Virus record (IMG/VR): IMGVR_UViG_3300027971_000009 | Coordinates: 1-35,533 of that record | Origin: a virus | Strand: one strand, 5' to 3' | DNA: 35,533 bases | Part shown: positions 7,106 through 14,370 of the stretch, piece by piece | Layout: each line of letters starts with the position of its first letter | Position numbering within the stretch: the first letter of the stretch is position 1 | Position numbers and translations under genes: made by a program | Notes under the pieces: generated by a model | The model's input: the letters and a program-made list of their open reading frames with translations, nothing else | Told to the model about the DNA's origin: nothing | The model's database searches: none

Positions 7106-7307
7106 AATGTTGTTCAGGTTTAGTTGGTTTGTTTGATTTATGTTCATCACTCACCCTATCAAGATACTGCTTGACCATTACCTTGATGAGTTCCTTATGC
7201 GATGTTGGTATTCTAAATGTAATGTTGATTGTCTTCTCACCATACTTAAAAGGATGACCAGCACCAAGTCTTTTGCCGCCCCTATTTTCTTTCTTGATTT
7301 GTTCCAT
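7095..7307 (-). CDS. small basic GGKRxGAG-motif protein, putative DNA-binding
   Basis: This 70-aa protein starts MEQIKKENRGGKRLGAGHPF and continues KYGEKTINITFRIPTSHKEL. A Gly-Gly-Lys-Arg-x-Gly-Ala-Gly-x-Pro start followed by a short beta strand and helices is a common layout of small phage and plasmid proteins, some of them ribbon-helix-helix-like. DNA binding is plausible from the basic N-terminus and the strand-helix order, but not shown. A TAnnTTTG element sits 6 nt upstream of the ATG. Confidence 0.65.
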   Translation of the reverse strand: MEQIKKENRGGKRLGAGHPFKYGEKTINITFRIPTSHKELIKVMVKQYLDRVSDEHKSNKPTKPEQHYGC

Positions 7308-7313
7308 AGTCAA

Positions 7314-7321
7314 CAAATATA
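7314..7321 (-). promoter_or_regulatory. possible Bacteroidota -7 element (TATATTTG)
   Basis: On the minus strand TATATTTG matches the TAnnTTTG consensus in the roughly 40-nt gap between the PP-loop gene and the small basic protein. No convincing TTTG/TTG was seen 17-23 nt upstream, and the position would make the transcript nearly leaderless. It is a weak call. Confidence 0.25.
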
Positions 7322-7356
7322 GTGATTATTTGATTACGTTTTACATTGATTATTAT

Positions 7357-8211
7357 TTATGACCCACATTCAGACCATACTTCACAACTTTCACCACCAA
7401 GTAAATCAAGTTGATAGTTGTATACATCAGCATCATTTAAAACTTTTTTATTCCAGTTCTTTGATTGTTCTAATATTTGTTTGGCACTTCTATTATATCT
7501 AAAAAATGTTTTGTTATGACCTAATGGGTCTATTGGATATTTCAATTCCATTTCATTCATAAAATCAAATGCTGATGGATTCTCTTTTGCAATCTGAAAT
7601 AGTTTTTTATCTGATTTTTTCCAGCAAGTAGTACAATTTCCTTGATAACCTTTTAACTCTAATCTAAATGGCATTGACTTCCAATATAAATTTATCATAG
7701 GTTTAGTCATTGGTATCATTTTACTATTGATAAGAGGATAAATAAATCCCATTTCTTTTGCATTAGCATTCATTCTATCTATTTCATCTCTTCTTATACC
7801 TATAGCAGTATGATATGGTTGACCGCCAAACCAAACTTTAGCAAATGCTTTTATAGGTTTCTGTTTTAACTCCCTTGTGCAATGTGGTGTTGCTGGATTT
7901 GGAATACCATATTTTTTAATTATAGATTCAAATGGCTCTCCTTTACGTTTAGCATATTCAAAATTGGTTATTGTATACCCTGTTCCTTTTCTTTCTTCTT
8001 GATAAACCAATGCTTCAACCCAATGCAATTTCAATTCAAATTTAGTATCACATCTTTCAACAAATTCTAATGTTTGTTCATTTTCAAGTCCAGTATTAGC
8101 AAAAACAAATACAATGTTTTGATAACCTAATTCTCTATAATTATTTTTTAACCATTGAGCCATAAATCCTGATGTCTCACCACCAGAAAATGATACTAAT
8201 AAATTTTTCAT
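7357..8211 (-). CDS. PAPS reductase-like PP-loop (adenine nucleotide alpha hydrolase) protein
   Basis: This 284-aa protein opens with a PP-loop, LLVSFSGGETSGFMAQW (SGGxTS), which binds and adenylates through ATP. HCTRELKQKPIKAF, a hydrophobic core (YHTAIGIRRDE) and a Cys pair in GNCTTCWKKSDK are typical of phage PAPS-reductase-like proteins. Members act in sulfate assimilation, in tRNA thiolation or, as DndC, in DNA phosphorothioation. Here no other sulfur or Dnd gene is seen, so the reaction is open. It follows the DnaB helicase and a small Cys protein. Its base composition looks somewhat more A/T-rich than its neighbours by eye. Confidence 0.8.
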   Translation of the reverse strand: MKNLLVSFSGGETSGFMAQWLKNNYRELGYQNIVFVFANTGLENEQTLEFVERCDTKFELKLHWVEALVYQEERKGTGYTITNFEYAKRKGEPFESIIKKYGIPNPATPHCTRELKQKPIKAFAKVWFGGQPYHTAIGIRRDEIDRMNANAKEMGFIYPLINSKMIPMTKPMINLYWKSMPFRLELKGYQGNCTTCWKKSDKKLFQIAKENPSAFDFMNEMELKYPIDPLGHNKTFFRYNRSAKQILEQSKNWNKKVLNDADVYNYQLDLLGGESCEVWSECGS

Positions 8212-8216
8212 TTTTC

Positions 8217-8336
8217 TTATTTACATTGTTTGTTAGTACAAAATATCTTGCCGTGATATACTTTAGCAAATTCGCACTTACCACTTCTTATCTCGTAGTA
8301 ATTGAACTCACATGGTAATGGCTCAGAAAGGTTCAT
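8217..8336 (-). CDS. small four-cysteine protein (39 aa)
   Basis: This short ORF reads MNLSEPLPCEFNYYEIRSGK then CEFAKVYHGKIFCTNKQCK. Cysteines at residues 9, 21, 33 and 38 could bind a metal. It begins inside the last codons of the helicase gene and ends 5 nt before the PP-loop gene, filling an otherwise empty gap. The composition is clearly protein-like (Tyr, Cys, Lys), so I take it as real. Function is unknown. Confidence 0.65.
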   Translation of the reverse strand: MNLSEPLPCEFNYYEIRSGKCEFAKVYHGKIFCTNKQCK

Positions 8337-9708
8337 TGGTTTCTTTATCCCAGTCTTTGTCTGCATAGTGTCTTAGGTCTTTAGGTTGTGGTAAGTATGT
8401 ACTACCAATGTCATGTGTAACCACATCAGTAAAGTTGGTCATGTTAGGTGAATGTCTGAACTCAACTATACCAGTAGCACCTTGCCGATGTTTCTCAAAT
8501 AGATAGAAAATGTGGTTAGTGTATGGGTTACCATCTTCATCATTCAATCCATAGTATGATGGTCTCCAAACAAAAGCAACTGAGTCTGCATCTTGCTCTA
8601 ATGAACCCGATTCTCTTAGGTCAGATAAGATAGGTTTCTTATCGGGTCGTTTCTCCACCTCACGACTAAGTTGAGCAAGTGCTATAATTGGTATACCAAG
8701 TTCTTTTTGTGCTGCTTTTAATGTTCTACTTATCTCAGCTACTTCTGCTTCTCTATTGCCTCCTTTGAACCCTTCTATGGTCATTAATTGCAAATAGTCG
8801 ATGATTGCCCACTTACATCTGCCTTTACGATGCTCTCTCTTCATTACACGAATTGCCTCATGCACACCACATCTTGCCTTATCGTAAATTAGAAATGGTA
8901 CTTTCTCGATGCTTCCAATAGTCTTCTCAAATGAATGCAGTTCTGATTGACTAAGGTTTCCATCCCTGAGCCTTGAAGAATGAATTGAATCACCAGCCTC
9001 TTGAAGTATTAGCCTCTGACATAGTTGACTCTTGTTCATCTCAAGATTGAAATAGATACCAGCCTCACCACTCTTCATACCATGAAATAATGCAAGTGCA
9101 GTTTTACCCATTGATGGTCTACCAGCTATGATAATAAACTCAGGATGAAAACCACCCGTAAACTTATTAAGTGACTTTAACCCTGTCTCAAGACCAGTAG
9201 TCTTACCTGATAATGTTAGTGCTGCCCTACGATAGTATGCCTCACGTTCATCATTGGTAAGGTCAGATAGGTTAATGATATTATCTGAATTGCTTCCAGT
9301 ATCAAGTAGGCTGGTCAATGACTTGATGATTGATGTAGCAGTTGTGAATCCATCGGTATTAGAAAGTCCTAATGATTGCTCAGTTACGATTGATGCTATT
9401 GACCTCTTGATGTGTTCATCCTTTAGTATGGCAATGTATTCATTAACTGGTTCATTGTAGGTCAAGTTGTTTGACCAAGTAACTATCTCAGATGTTTCTT
9501 TAGGTGTGAACTTATCAATGTCGTTTGCAGTCATAAAGAAATTGACTAAGTTAGGTGTAAGACCTTTGTCAATTACTTTCTTGATTACTTGGTAGCAACG
9601 TGAGGTAAGCACCTCATTGAATAGATGCTCACCAAGTTGTGGCATTAGTTCTTGATGTGTTTCACCAGTCATTAAGATACCTATTAGTGCTTGTTGTGGG
9701 TTAGTCAT
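8323..9708 (-). CDS. dnaB: DnaB-like replicative DNA helicase
   Basis: This 461-aa protein is the hexameric helicase that unwinds the replication fork. It has the DnaB layout: a helical N-terminal domain (residues 1-100), a linker, then a RecA-fold domain with Walker A GRPSMGKT (196-203), ICEFxxLEM-like YFNLEMNKSQLCQRL, Walker B AIIDYLQLM (about 301-309), the IPIIALAQLSREVEKRPDK motif and SDLRESGSLEQDADSV. Length matches the family. It starts 4 nt inside the preceding gene. With no phage polymerase or primase recognised, host polymerase is probably used. Confidence 0.95.
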   Translation of the reverse strand: MTNPQQALIGILMTGETHQELMPQLGEHLFNEVLTSRCYQVIKKVIDKGLTPNLVNFFMTANDIDKFTPKETSEIVTWSNNLTYNEPVNEYIAILKDEHIKRSIASIVTEQSLGLSNTDGFTTATSIIKSLTSLLDTGSNSDNIINLSDLTNDEREAYYRRAALTLSGKTTGLETGLKSLNKFTGGFHPEFIIIAGRPSMGKTALALFHGMKSGEAGIYFNLEMNKSQLCQRLILQEAGDSIHSSRLRDGNLSQSELHSFEKTIGSIEKVPFLIYDKARCGVHEAIRVMKREHRKGRCKWAIIDYLQLMTIEGFKGGNREAEVAEISRTLKAAQKELGIPIIALAQLSREVEKRPDKKPILSDLRESGSLEQDADSVAFVWRPSYYGLNDEDGNPYTNHIFYLFEKHRQGATGIVEFRHSPNMTNFTDVVTHDIGSTYLPQPKDLRHYADKDWDKETNEPF

Positions 9709-9902
9709 TTGAATGTTCTTTTAATTTCACGTTCACCTATCAGCATCTTATCATCAGGATAGTTAGGGTTGACATCGTATGTGAACTCTACCCATCTGTG
9801 ACCAACTACTTTTAGTTTGTAGTCTTGTTTGCCAAATGGCATAGCAGCAATGATTGGAAACTTCTTAATTTCTTTCTCTGTGATTTGATTGTAGATTGTC
9901 AT
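9705..9902 (-). CDS. hypothetical protein
   Basis: This is a 65-aa ORF (MTIYNQITEKEIKKFPIIAAMPFGKQ...). It is translationally coupled to the helicase by a 4-nt ATGA overlap. The sequence alternates polar and aromatic residues, suggesting a small beta domain (LKVVGHRWVEFTYDV). No family was recognised. Confidence 0.65.
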   Translation of the reverse strand: MTIYNQITEKEIKKFPIIAAMPFGKQDYKLKVVGHRWVEFTYDVNPNYPDDKMLIGEREIKRTFK

Positions 9903-9929
9903 AATGATTTAGTAATTGAGTAAGTAAAA

Positions 9930-9950
9930 TGGGTGGTTATTAGTCACCCT
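9930..9950 (-). promoter_or_regulatory. intergenic hairpin
   Basis: A 6-bp stem (AGGGTG with CACCCT, 9-nt loop) lies in the gap between two small genes. It is followed on the minus strand by ATTTTACTT, too weak for a clear intrinsic terminator. It may tune transcript ends or stability in the replication operon. Confidence 0.35.
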
Positions 9951-9961
9951 TGATTATTATT

Positions 9962-10147
9962 TTAGTAAGGGTTAATTCCAAGTTTGATTCTTTCGCTTAC
10001 CAATAAATCTACTAATGTGTTATAATTTCCAATATCACCTTTGAATATTATGTTTTTACCAACTATAGTATATTCAAGATTTAAAGTAATTAAAACTTCT
10101 TCTCTCCATTGAGTATTTACTGCTTTATGTGTTTTTGAAGTTAACAT
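9962..10147 (-). CDS. hypothetical protein
   Basis: This 61-aa ORF (MLTSKTHKAVNTQWREEVLI...) is the first gene after the promoter at 10188-10215, which supports expression. It has alternating strand-like segments (YTIVGKNIIFKGDIG) and a helical end. No family was recognised. It leads the transcript that continues to the helicase. Confidence 0.6.
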   Translation of the reverse strand: MLTSKTHKAVNTQWREEVLITLNLEYTIVGKNIIFKGDIGNYNTLVDLLVSERIKLGINPY

Positions 10148-10187
10148 TGTGTTTGAATTAGTAATTGATTAGTGAATTATTGATAGG

Positions 10188-10215
10188 CAAATATATACTT
10201 ATTTTGAATACGCAA
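10188..10215 (-). promoter_or_regulatory. Bacteroidota-type promoter (TTG-N17-TATATTTG)
   Basis: The minus strand carries TTG, 17 nt, then TATATTTG, matching the TTTG...TAnnTTTG consensus of the Bacteroidota housekeeping sigma factor. It lies in the 113-nt gap after the DnaD-like gene and drives the small gene at 10147 and the helicase. The -33 TTG is inside GTATTGC-N4-TCAAAA, a motif shared with 15080-15113 and 24083-24101. Downstream it shares about 19 of 23 positions with the promoter at 15080. Confidence 0.75.
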
Positions 10216-10260
10216 TACATTTACAAATTATTTTCATTTATTTTTTTTATGTACGTACAA

Positions 10261-11004
10261 CTATTTGACATCGTCACCTACATAGTGTTGACCTTGTGAT
10301 GAACGATTGAAGACTACTGGTGTTTGTTTGACAAAGTTGTTAGTGTTATTAGTCTTTAGTTCAAATATGCCTATCCAGTTATTCTCTATTGAGTTTTCAA
10401 GAATCTTAATAGCAACATCTTTGTTAGCCTTAGATATCTCTTTTAGTTTTTTAGTAAGTAACTCAACTGAATTCTTAGTAGGTGTCTTTTTCATATTGAT
10501 TCTCATTTGAATAAAGTTGATGAAGGTCTTGTTAAGAATTTCATCAGTTCCTAAATATTTCTCAGACTCAATCAACTTGACAAAATCATTTATAGATTTT
10601 GGCTCTTTGTATTTATATTCTTTATTCTCTTTTACCTCTTTAATAGTCTTATGAATATGGGTTGTGCTTTGGTTGTTGCTTTGGTCTTGCTCTATACTTT
10701 GCTTTGGTTGTGCTATGGTAAATTTTACTAAGGCAAGTACATTACATTTATACTGATTAATGGATGGTTGAACTACCTTAATCAATCCATTTTCAACCAA
10801 TTCGTCAAAGTGCTTCTTATATGTCTTGTAGGTTGCTATATTAACACCATTCATTATCTGAGTAGCAGATAGACCAAATGATTCTTTCCAATGTAATTCA
10901 TTCGCAATTGATAAGATGTAAAAATAGATTGCAGTTGATGTTGAATTAATCTTATTTGGGTTGATACTTGCCCAGTTCCAATACCCATTAAAATAGTCAA
11001 ACAT
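10261..11004 (-). CDS. DnaD/replication initiator-like winged-helix protein
   Basis: This 247-aa protein starts MFDYFNGYWNWASINPNKIN; the ATG at 11004 overlaps the previous stop by 8 nt. Residues 20-95 read as a winged helix (TAIYFYILSIANELHW, SATQIMNGVNIATYKTYKKH, FDELVENGLIKVV). A Gln/Asn/Lys-rich linker and a helical C-terminus (KILENSIENNWIGIF) follow; this Asn-Trp-x-Gly-Ile motif is typical of DnaD-like C-terminal domains. Such proteins recruit helicase to the phage origin, consistent with helicase lying in the next transcription unit. Confidence 0.7.
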   Translation of the reverse strand: MFDYFNGYWNWASINPNKINSTSTAIYFYILSIANELHWKESFGLSATQIMNGVNIATYKTYKKHFDELVENGLIKVVQPSINQYKCNVLALVKFTIAQPKQSIEQDQSNNQSTTHIHKTIKEVKENKEYKYKEPKSINDFVKLIESEKYLGTDEILNKTFINFIQMRINMKKTPTKNSVELLTKKLKEISKANKDVAIKILENSIENNWIGIFELKTNNTNNFVKQTPVVFNRSSQGQHYVGDDVK

Positions 11005-11200
11005 CGTGACCAAAATATTTTAAAATATTATTGTCAATATTGATTGCAGTATCAATAAATAAAGATTCAAGTGAAATTTGTTTTTGTACACATTCATCGG
11101 GGTATTCATAATCTAAATCTTTTAATATTTTTTCTACCCACATTGATTTAATCATTTCAATCAATTCTTCTTTTTCAAGATTGTCTATTTTTGCTTTCAT
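10997..11200 (-). CDS. hypothetical small acidic protein
   Basis: This is a 67-aa ORF (MKAKIDNLEKEELIEMIKSM...) with a helical, acidic N-terminus (leucine-rich heptads) and a Cys in YPDECVQKQ. It follows a structured RNA directly (ATG 13 nt after the stem), so its expression may depend on read-through of that element. No family was recognised. Confidence 0.6.
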   Translation of the reverse strand: MKAKIDNLEKEELIEMIKSMWVEKILKDLDYEYPDECVQKQISLESLFIDTAINIDNNILKYFGHDV

Positions 11201-11204
11201 AACA

Positions 11205-11323
11205 ATAAAAATACCCTATGAGGACTGCGCTGGAATCGGCTCAGATTTTAATCATTGCCTCGCAGTCACCATAGGGTGACAATGTTTTTAAATCATTCAG
11301 GATTCCAGTTCTGAATGGTGCTA
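11205..11323 (-). ncRNA. structured RNA or RNA leader with two complementary loops
   Basis: On the minus strand the region folds into hairpin A (7-bp stem 11317-11311 with 11300-11294) whose loop holds CTGGAATC. Hairpin B follows, with an 8-bp outer stem (11277-11270 with 11220-11213), a 3x3 internal loop and a 6-bp inner stem (11266-11261 with 11229-11224). The apical region of B contains GATTCCAG (11237-11230), fully complementary to loop A, so a kissing-loop or pseudoknot is possible. ATTTTTATT follows stem B, making it terminator-like, and the ATG of the next gene is at 11200. A promoter lies just upstream. It may be a separate small RNA or an attenuating leader; no known riboswitch class was recognised. 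Confidence 0.65.
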
Positions 11324-11328
11324 ATATA

Positions 11329-11359
11329 CAAAATTATTCTTGATTAAGATAACTCTCAA
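11329..11359 (-). promoter_or_regulatory. Bacteroidota-type promoter (TTG-N20-TAATTTTG) for the structured RNA
   Basis: TAATTTTG matches TAnnTTTG, with TTG 20 nt upstream, inside the final codons of the VRR-NUC gene. The expected start, several nt downstream, would fall right before hairpin A of the structured RNA. That coincidence supports both calls. Confidence 0.55.
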
Positions 11360-11717
11360 TCACTTTAATTGTTTCATCTACTCCAGTAGAAAATAATGCT
11401 GCATAACCTACTTCATTCAATGCCTTTAATACTTCTGCTTGACGTTCAGTATGTTCATTTGCTTTGAGTGTACCATCTTTCTTAAATGGGTTAGCCTTAT
11501 CTGTTTTGATTTCGATAAATAGACCAGCAAAGTTACCTTTAGGAATTGCAATGAATAGGTCAGGGTAGCCTTTGATTGGATTTTGAGACCTATGCTTGTT
11601 TGCCATATAAGGACTCAGGTAGAGTCCAGCAGCAAAATCAAACCTAAAGATTAACTTAGGGTACTTGATGGTTAGATACCTTGCTATGACCTTGTATATC
11701 TCTGCTTCTTGACTCAT
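11334..11717 (-). CDS. VRR-NUC domain nuclease
   Basis: This 127-aa single-domain protein has the VRR-NUC layout: an N-terminal helix, KGYPDLFIAIPKGNFAGLFI (catalytic Asp), EIKTD (Glu-x-Lys), then HTERQAEVLKALNEVGYAAL at the helix that carries the conserved Gln. These nucleases belong to the PD-(D/E)XK superfamily and cut branched or gapped DNA; phage versions are usually found beside replication genes. It overlaps the previous gene by 62 nt. Likely substrates are recombination or replication intermediates. Confidence 0.88.
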   Translation of the reverse strand: MSQEAEIYKVIARYLTIKYPKLIFRFDFAAGLYLSPYMANKHRSQNPIKGYPDLFIAIPKGNFAGLFIEIKTDKANPFKKDGTLKANEHTERQAEVLKALNEVGYAALFSTGVDETIKVIESYLNQE

Positions 11718-12102
11718 TTAGAAAAAGTTTGTAGTTGTGGATTAGTTGACTTCTTGAATTGTTGGCAAGGTAAAGATAGTAGTTCAGTTCATATACTGGT
11801 TGCCATTCAAATCTGTATGACTTAGGGTATATTCTTTCTAACTCTTTTTTTGAATAGGTGACCTCAACCTTTGGTGCTTGGTCTTTAATATCAACACCAG
11901 TTATCTTAGACATCTGTTTCTGAATCAGCAGAGTTAACTTATTGTGGTTGATGTCAAGGTAGTTTGCAATCTGTGAAGATGGAAGGTCACCACCACATAA
12001 GAACCATCTATTGACTGCTATTGTATACCTTTCGTCAATCTCTTTGAACTTAATTGACTTACCAGTTAAGTATTCGATGTGTTCGATTAGTTTAGCCTTC
12101 AT
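11656..12102 (-). CDS. hypothetical helical replication-region protein
   Basis: This is a 148-aa ORF (MKAKLIEHIEYLTGKSIKFKE...). The N-terminal 70 residues look helical with a possible DNA-binding helix pair (SSQIANYLDINHNKLTLLIQ). The C-terminal half has YPKSYRFEWQPVYELNYYLY and ends in a long overlap with the nuclease gene. No family was recognised; association with the nuclease is suggested by the overlap. Confidence 0.65.
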   Translation of the reverse strand: MKAKLIEHIEYLTGKSIKFKEIDERYTIAVNRWFLCGGDLPSSQIANYLDINHNKLTLLIQKQMSKITGVDIKDQAPKVEVTYSKKELERIYPKSYRFEWQPVYELNYYLYLANNSRSQLIHNYKLFLNESRSRDIQGHSKVSNHQVP

Positions 12103-12107
12103 TGGTT

Positions 12108-12329
12108 CTAATATATTTGATTGAAATATTCTTTTCCATTATCATAGTTTTCAAGTATATGACCATTTTTACCTAATGAATAACCATCATTAAAAGCATC
12201 TTGTATCTGCAATCTTTCTATTTCTAAATAACTTTCAATCACTTCAATAACTTCAGGACATTCTTTGTTCAATTTATAGTGTGAACTAAGTAGCCTTAGT
12301 ATAATTTCAATTGATGTTTCTTTTTTCAT
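12108..12329 (-). CDS. hypothetical protein
   Basis: This 73-aa ORF (MKKETSIEIILRLLSSHYKL...) is mostly helical with a middle IQDAFNDGYSLGKNGH that resembles the A-x-x-x-G core of the tandem paralogues at 6688-7105. It sits 2 nt after the exonuclease gene in the same operon. Function unknown. Confidence 0.6.
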   Translation of the reverse strand: MKKETSIEIILRLLSSHYKLNKECPEVIEVIESYLEIERLQIQDAFNDGYSLGKNGHILENYDNGKEYFNQIY

Positions 12330-12331
12330 TT

Positions 12332-12949
12332 TTATGATTTATAAGATGAATTAAAATTTGATTTGAGTTCATTGATATTAGTGTCAAGATAACCAGTAAT
12401 CAGTTTGTATGCATCTGCTATCTCGTGGTCATTGTGACGATATACTAAGATGCTATCTGATGTGCTGCCACTTCTTTTAGACCTTGATGTAACACCAATG
12501 TAGTAGAAGTTCTTAGGGTCAATACCAGCAATCAATGAATACCATACTGCTTGAATGTGATTGTAATGCTTAACCATATCTGAACCAAATACATCTAATG
12601 TCTTTGCTGATGTGGTCTTAATGTCTGCTATCACATTTAACTTCTTATTGTAGATGTCAAACATTGCCTTACCTTCTATGGTATGCCTACCTACTTGAAC
12701 TTCTTTAATCATTGGATGTTCATTGATTGCACCATTCATTATTCTCTTAGCTACTGGATGGTTAGATATTGCCTTATGGACATTGTATGCCTCAAGGTTC
12801 ATATCTTCAGGTTTCAAATCTAACAACTGATGGTGTAGACTAACACCTAACTCAAGTGCTGCTTTTGCATATGATATATCTCCAGTATAGTGTTTCTTGA
12901 TTCGTGAGCAAGATAAGGCTGGAAAGTAAACGAATTGGTCTCTTGTCAT
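12332..12949 (-). CDS. PD-(D/E)XK nuclease-like protein (RecE/exodeoxyribonuclease VIII type)
   Basis: This 205-aa protein has an N-terminal LSCSRIKKHYTGDISYAKAA, then LELGVSLHHQLLD, IEGKAMFDIYNKKLNVIADI followed by KTTSA (Asp...Asp-x-Lys core), and HIQAVWYSLIAGIDPKNFYY (the Gln-Tyr helix of RecB/Cas4-type nucleases). Such phage exonucleases resect ends for annealing-type recombination. It is next to a DUF1351-like protein and the SSB-like protein, a usual recombination cassette. No RecT annealase was recognised in between; the SSB-like protein may serve. Confidence 0.8.
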   Translation of the reverse strand: MTRDQFVYFPALSCSRIKKHYTGDISYAKAALELGVSLHHQLLDLKPEDMNLEAYNVHKAISNHPVAKRIMNGAINEHPMIKEVQVGRHTIEGKAMFDIYNKKLNVIADIKTTSAKTLDVFGSDMVKHYNHIQAVWYSLIAGIDPKNFYYIGVTSRSKRSGSTSDSILVYRHNDHEIADAYKLITGYLDTNINELKSNFNSSYKS

Positions 12950-12951
12950 AA

Positions 12952-13602
12952 CTAACGAATTACTTGTGTTTTATGGTCGTAAATTTCAATACCATCTATT
13001 TTCACTACTCCGCACTTTTCCATAGCTTTAGCAAGTGGTGTAAGCAAATCTTGGTAGTCAAGGCACTCAGCAGCAAACAATACATTAAGTACCATCGACC
13101 AGTTGACCTCACCACAGATACGAGCCTTCTTAGTTACCCTTATGTTTTTAGGCTGCTCAGTATTGATGCTAATTGATTGGTCAACTAACTGACCAGCTAA
13201 TGCAGAGAAATCTTCAATGGATACATCTGACAATGCTTTCTCAGATTCAATCCTTAGTTTCTCATTTGCCTCACTTTGCACTCTCTCAAGTTCTTCATTG
13301 TATGCCAACATCTTAGTCTTAGCAGATTCGATGTACATCTTGAGTGGTTCAGTTGCTTCTTTCTCCAATTCCATTATCTGCTTCTTGTATGCATCAATAG
13401 GAGTGGTTACGTATTTACGCATTGATTCAATCGATTTAACGACCTCATTTGCCAATTTGATGGTATACTCTGTAATGTCATAAGATAGCTTATCTTCTAC
13501 CTTAGATGGTGCATCTTTGATTAGTTGCTGAGTCTTGAGAGTATTTGAATGGTTGATGACTTCATAGAGTGAATCAACCTTGAGTAATAATTCTGCTTTC
13601 AT
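12952..13602 (-). CDS. DUF1351-like coiled-coil recombination-region protein
   Basis: This 216-aa protein is strongly helical over residues 40-130, with SIESMRKYVTTPIDAYKKQI and MELEKEATEPLKMYIE, the pattern of DUF1351-like phage proteins found beside recombination genes. A globular C-terminal part (ARICGEVNWSMVLN...GVVKIDGIEIYDHK) resembles the small domain these proteins often carry. It is followed 2 nt later by the exonuclease-like gene, suggesting a shared role in end processing. Exact function is unknown. Confidence 0.65.
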   Translation of the reverse strand: MKAELLLKVDSLYEVINHSNTLKTQQLIKDAPSKVEDKLSYDITEYTIKLANEVVKSIESMRKYVTTPIDAYKKQIMELEKEATEPLKMYIESAKTKMLAYNEELERVQSEANEKLRIESEKALSDVSIEDFSALAGQLVDQSISINTEQPKNIRVTKKARICGEVNWSMVLNVLFAAECLDYQDLLTPLAKAMEKCGVVKIDGIEIYDHKTQVIR

Positions 13603-13615
13603 AGCTGGTTTTTTA

Positions 13616-13636
13616 AGGAGGGCTATTAACCCTCCA
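13616..13636 (-). promoter_or_regulatory. intergenic hairpin
   Basis: A GGAGGG/CCCTCC stem with a 7-nt loop fills the 42-nt gap between the SSB-like gene and the coiled-coil gene. It is followed on the minus strand by TTAAAAAACC rather than a T-run, so it is not a canonical terminator. It could protect the upstream transcript end or modulate the next start. Confidence 0.4.
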
Positions 13637-13644
13637 TTGATTAA

Positions 13645-14343
13645 TTAAAATGGTAGTTTACTTGGGTCTTCACTATCTCCTTGCATCCAGTCAAAGTCAC
13701 TTGGGTTAACACCTTTCTCAATAGTGAATGTAGGTAGTGCTTCAATCTTAGGATACTTAGCTGACATCTCGGCATTCATATAAGCAATGAACTCATCACT
13801 TAACTTAATCTTGTCTTGTACGAAATCAGGTAGACTTCTGAACACATCCATATCAGGTTGTTGAGTAGAGAATACAACTGCTGGATTAACTGCTGGAGGA
13901 CATACCATACCTTTAGGAAGTGGTGTGATGGTTTGAACATTGGCATAAGTCTTATCACCACTATGACGATGAATTACGTTAACCATACATTCTTTACCAA
14001 TCAATGTGAAGATGTTAAACTTCTTAGCCTCTTCATCTGTTAAGGTCTTACCAAGCATAGACTGAACATCTTTTCTTAGGGTTGACTTCTCGTGCATTGA
14101 CAATGTATACATACCTCTTACGTAATAAGGTTGTTCACCTTTGTTAGGGTCAAAGATTGCAGTCTCAAGTGGTAACTCAAGAAGTACCTGAACCTTTCTT
14201 TTTTTACCACCAAACTGACCAGTTTGTTCAGTAGTTCCTAAGTCAATGATTTGATAGATACGTGCAAGATGCATACCTACTGGAGCAATCTTATTAGTGT
14301 AATTGGATTCGCCACCGATGGGCGCATTTAGTGTTGGTAACAT
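13645..14343 (-). CDS. single-stranded DNA-binding-like protein
   Basis: This 232-aa protein has a beta-rich N-terminal two thirds compatible with an OB-like fold (MHLARIYQIIDLGTTEQTGQ, KKRKVQVLLELPLETAIFD, GKECMVNVIHRHSGDKTYAN). It ends in an acidic tail finishing GDSEDPSKLPF, like the Asp-rich, Pro-Phe-ended tip with which SSB proteins recruit partners. I have seen similar proteins near phage recombination genes in Bacteroidota. The SSB role is inferred from the tail and the neighbours (exonuclease and coiled-coil protein); it might alternatively act as an annealing protein. Confidence 0.65.
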   Translation of the reverse strand: MLPTLNAPIGGESNYTNKIAPVGMHLARIYQIIDLGTTEQTGQFGGKKRKVQVLLELPLETAIFDPNKGEQPYYVRGMYTLSMHEKSTLRKDVQSMLGKTLTDEEAKKFNIFTLIGKECMVNVIHRHSGDKTYANVQTITPLPKGMVCPPAVNPAVVFSTQQPDMDVFRSLPDFVQDKIKLSDEFIAYMNAEMSAKYPKIEALPTFTIEKGVNPSDFDWMQGDSEDPSKLPF

Positions 14344-14370
14344 AATTGAATTGGATTTATTGATTAAAAA

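Noticed and set aside
11205-11323. tRNA or tmRNA in the structured intergenic region
   Set aside because: There is no acceptor stem with CCA, T-loop GTTCRA or four-arm order; the stems do not fit a cloverleaf.
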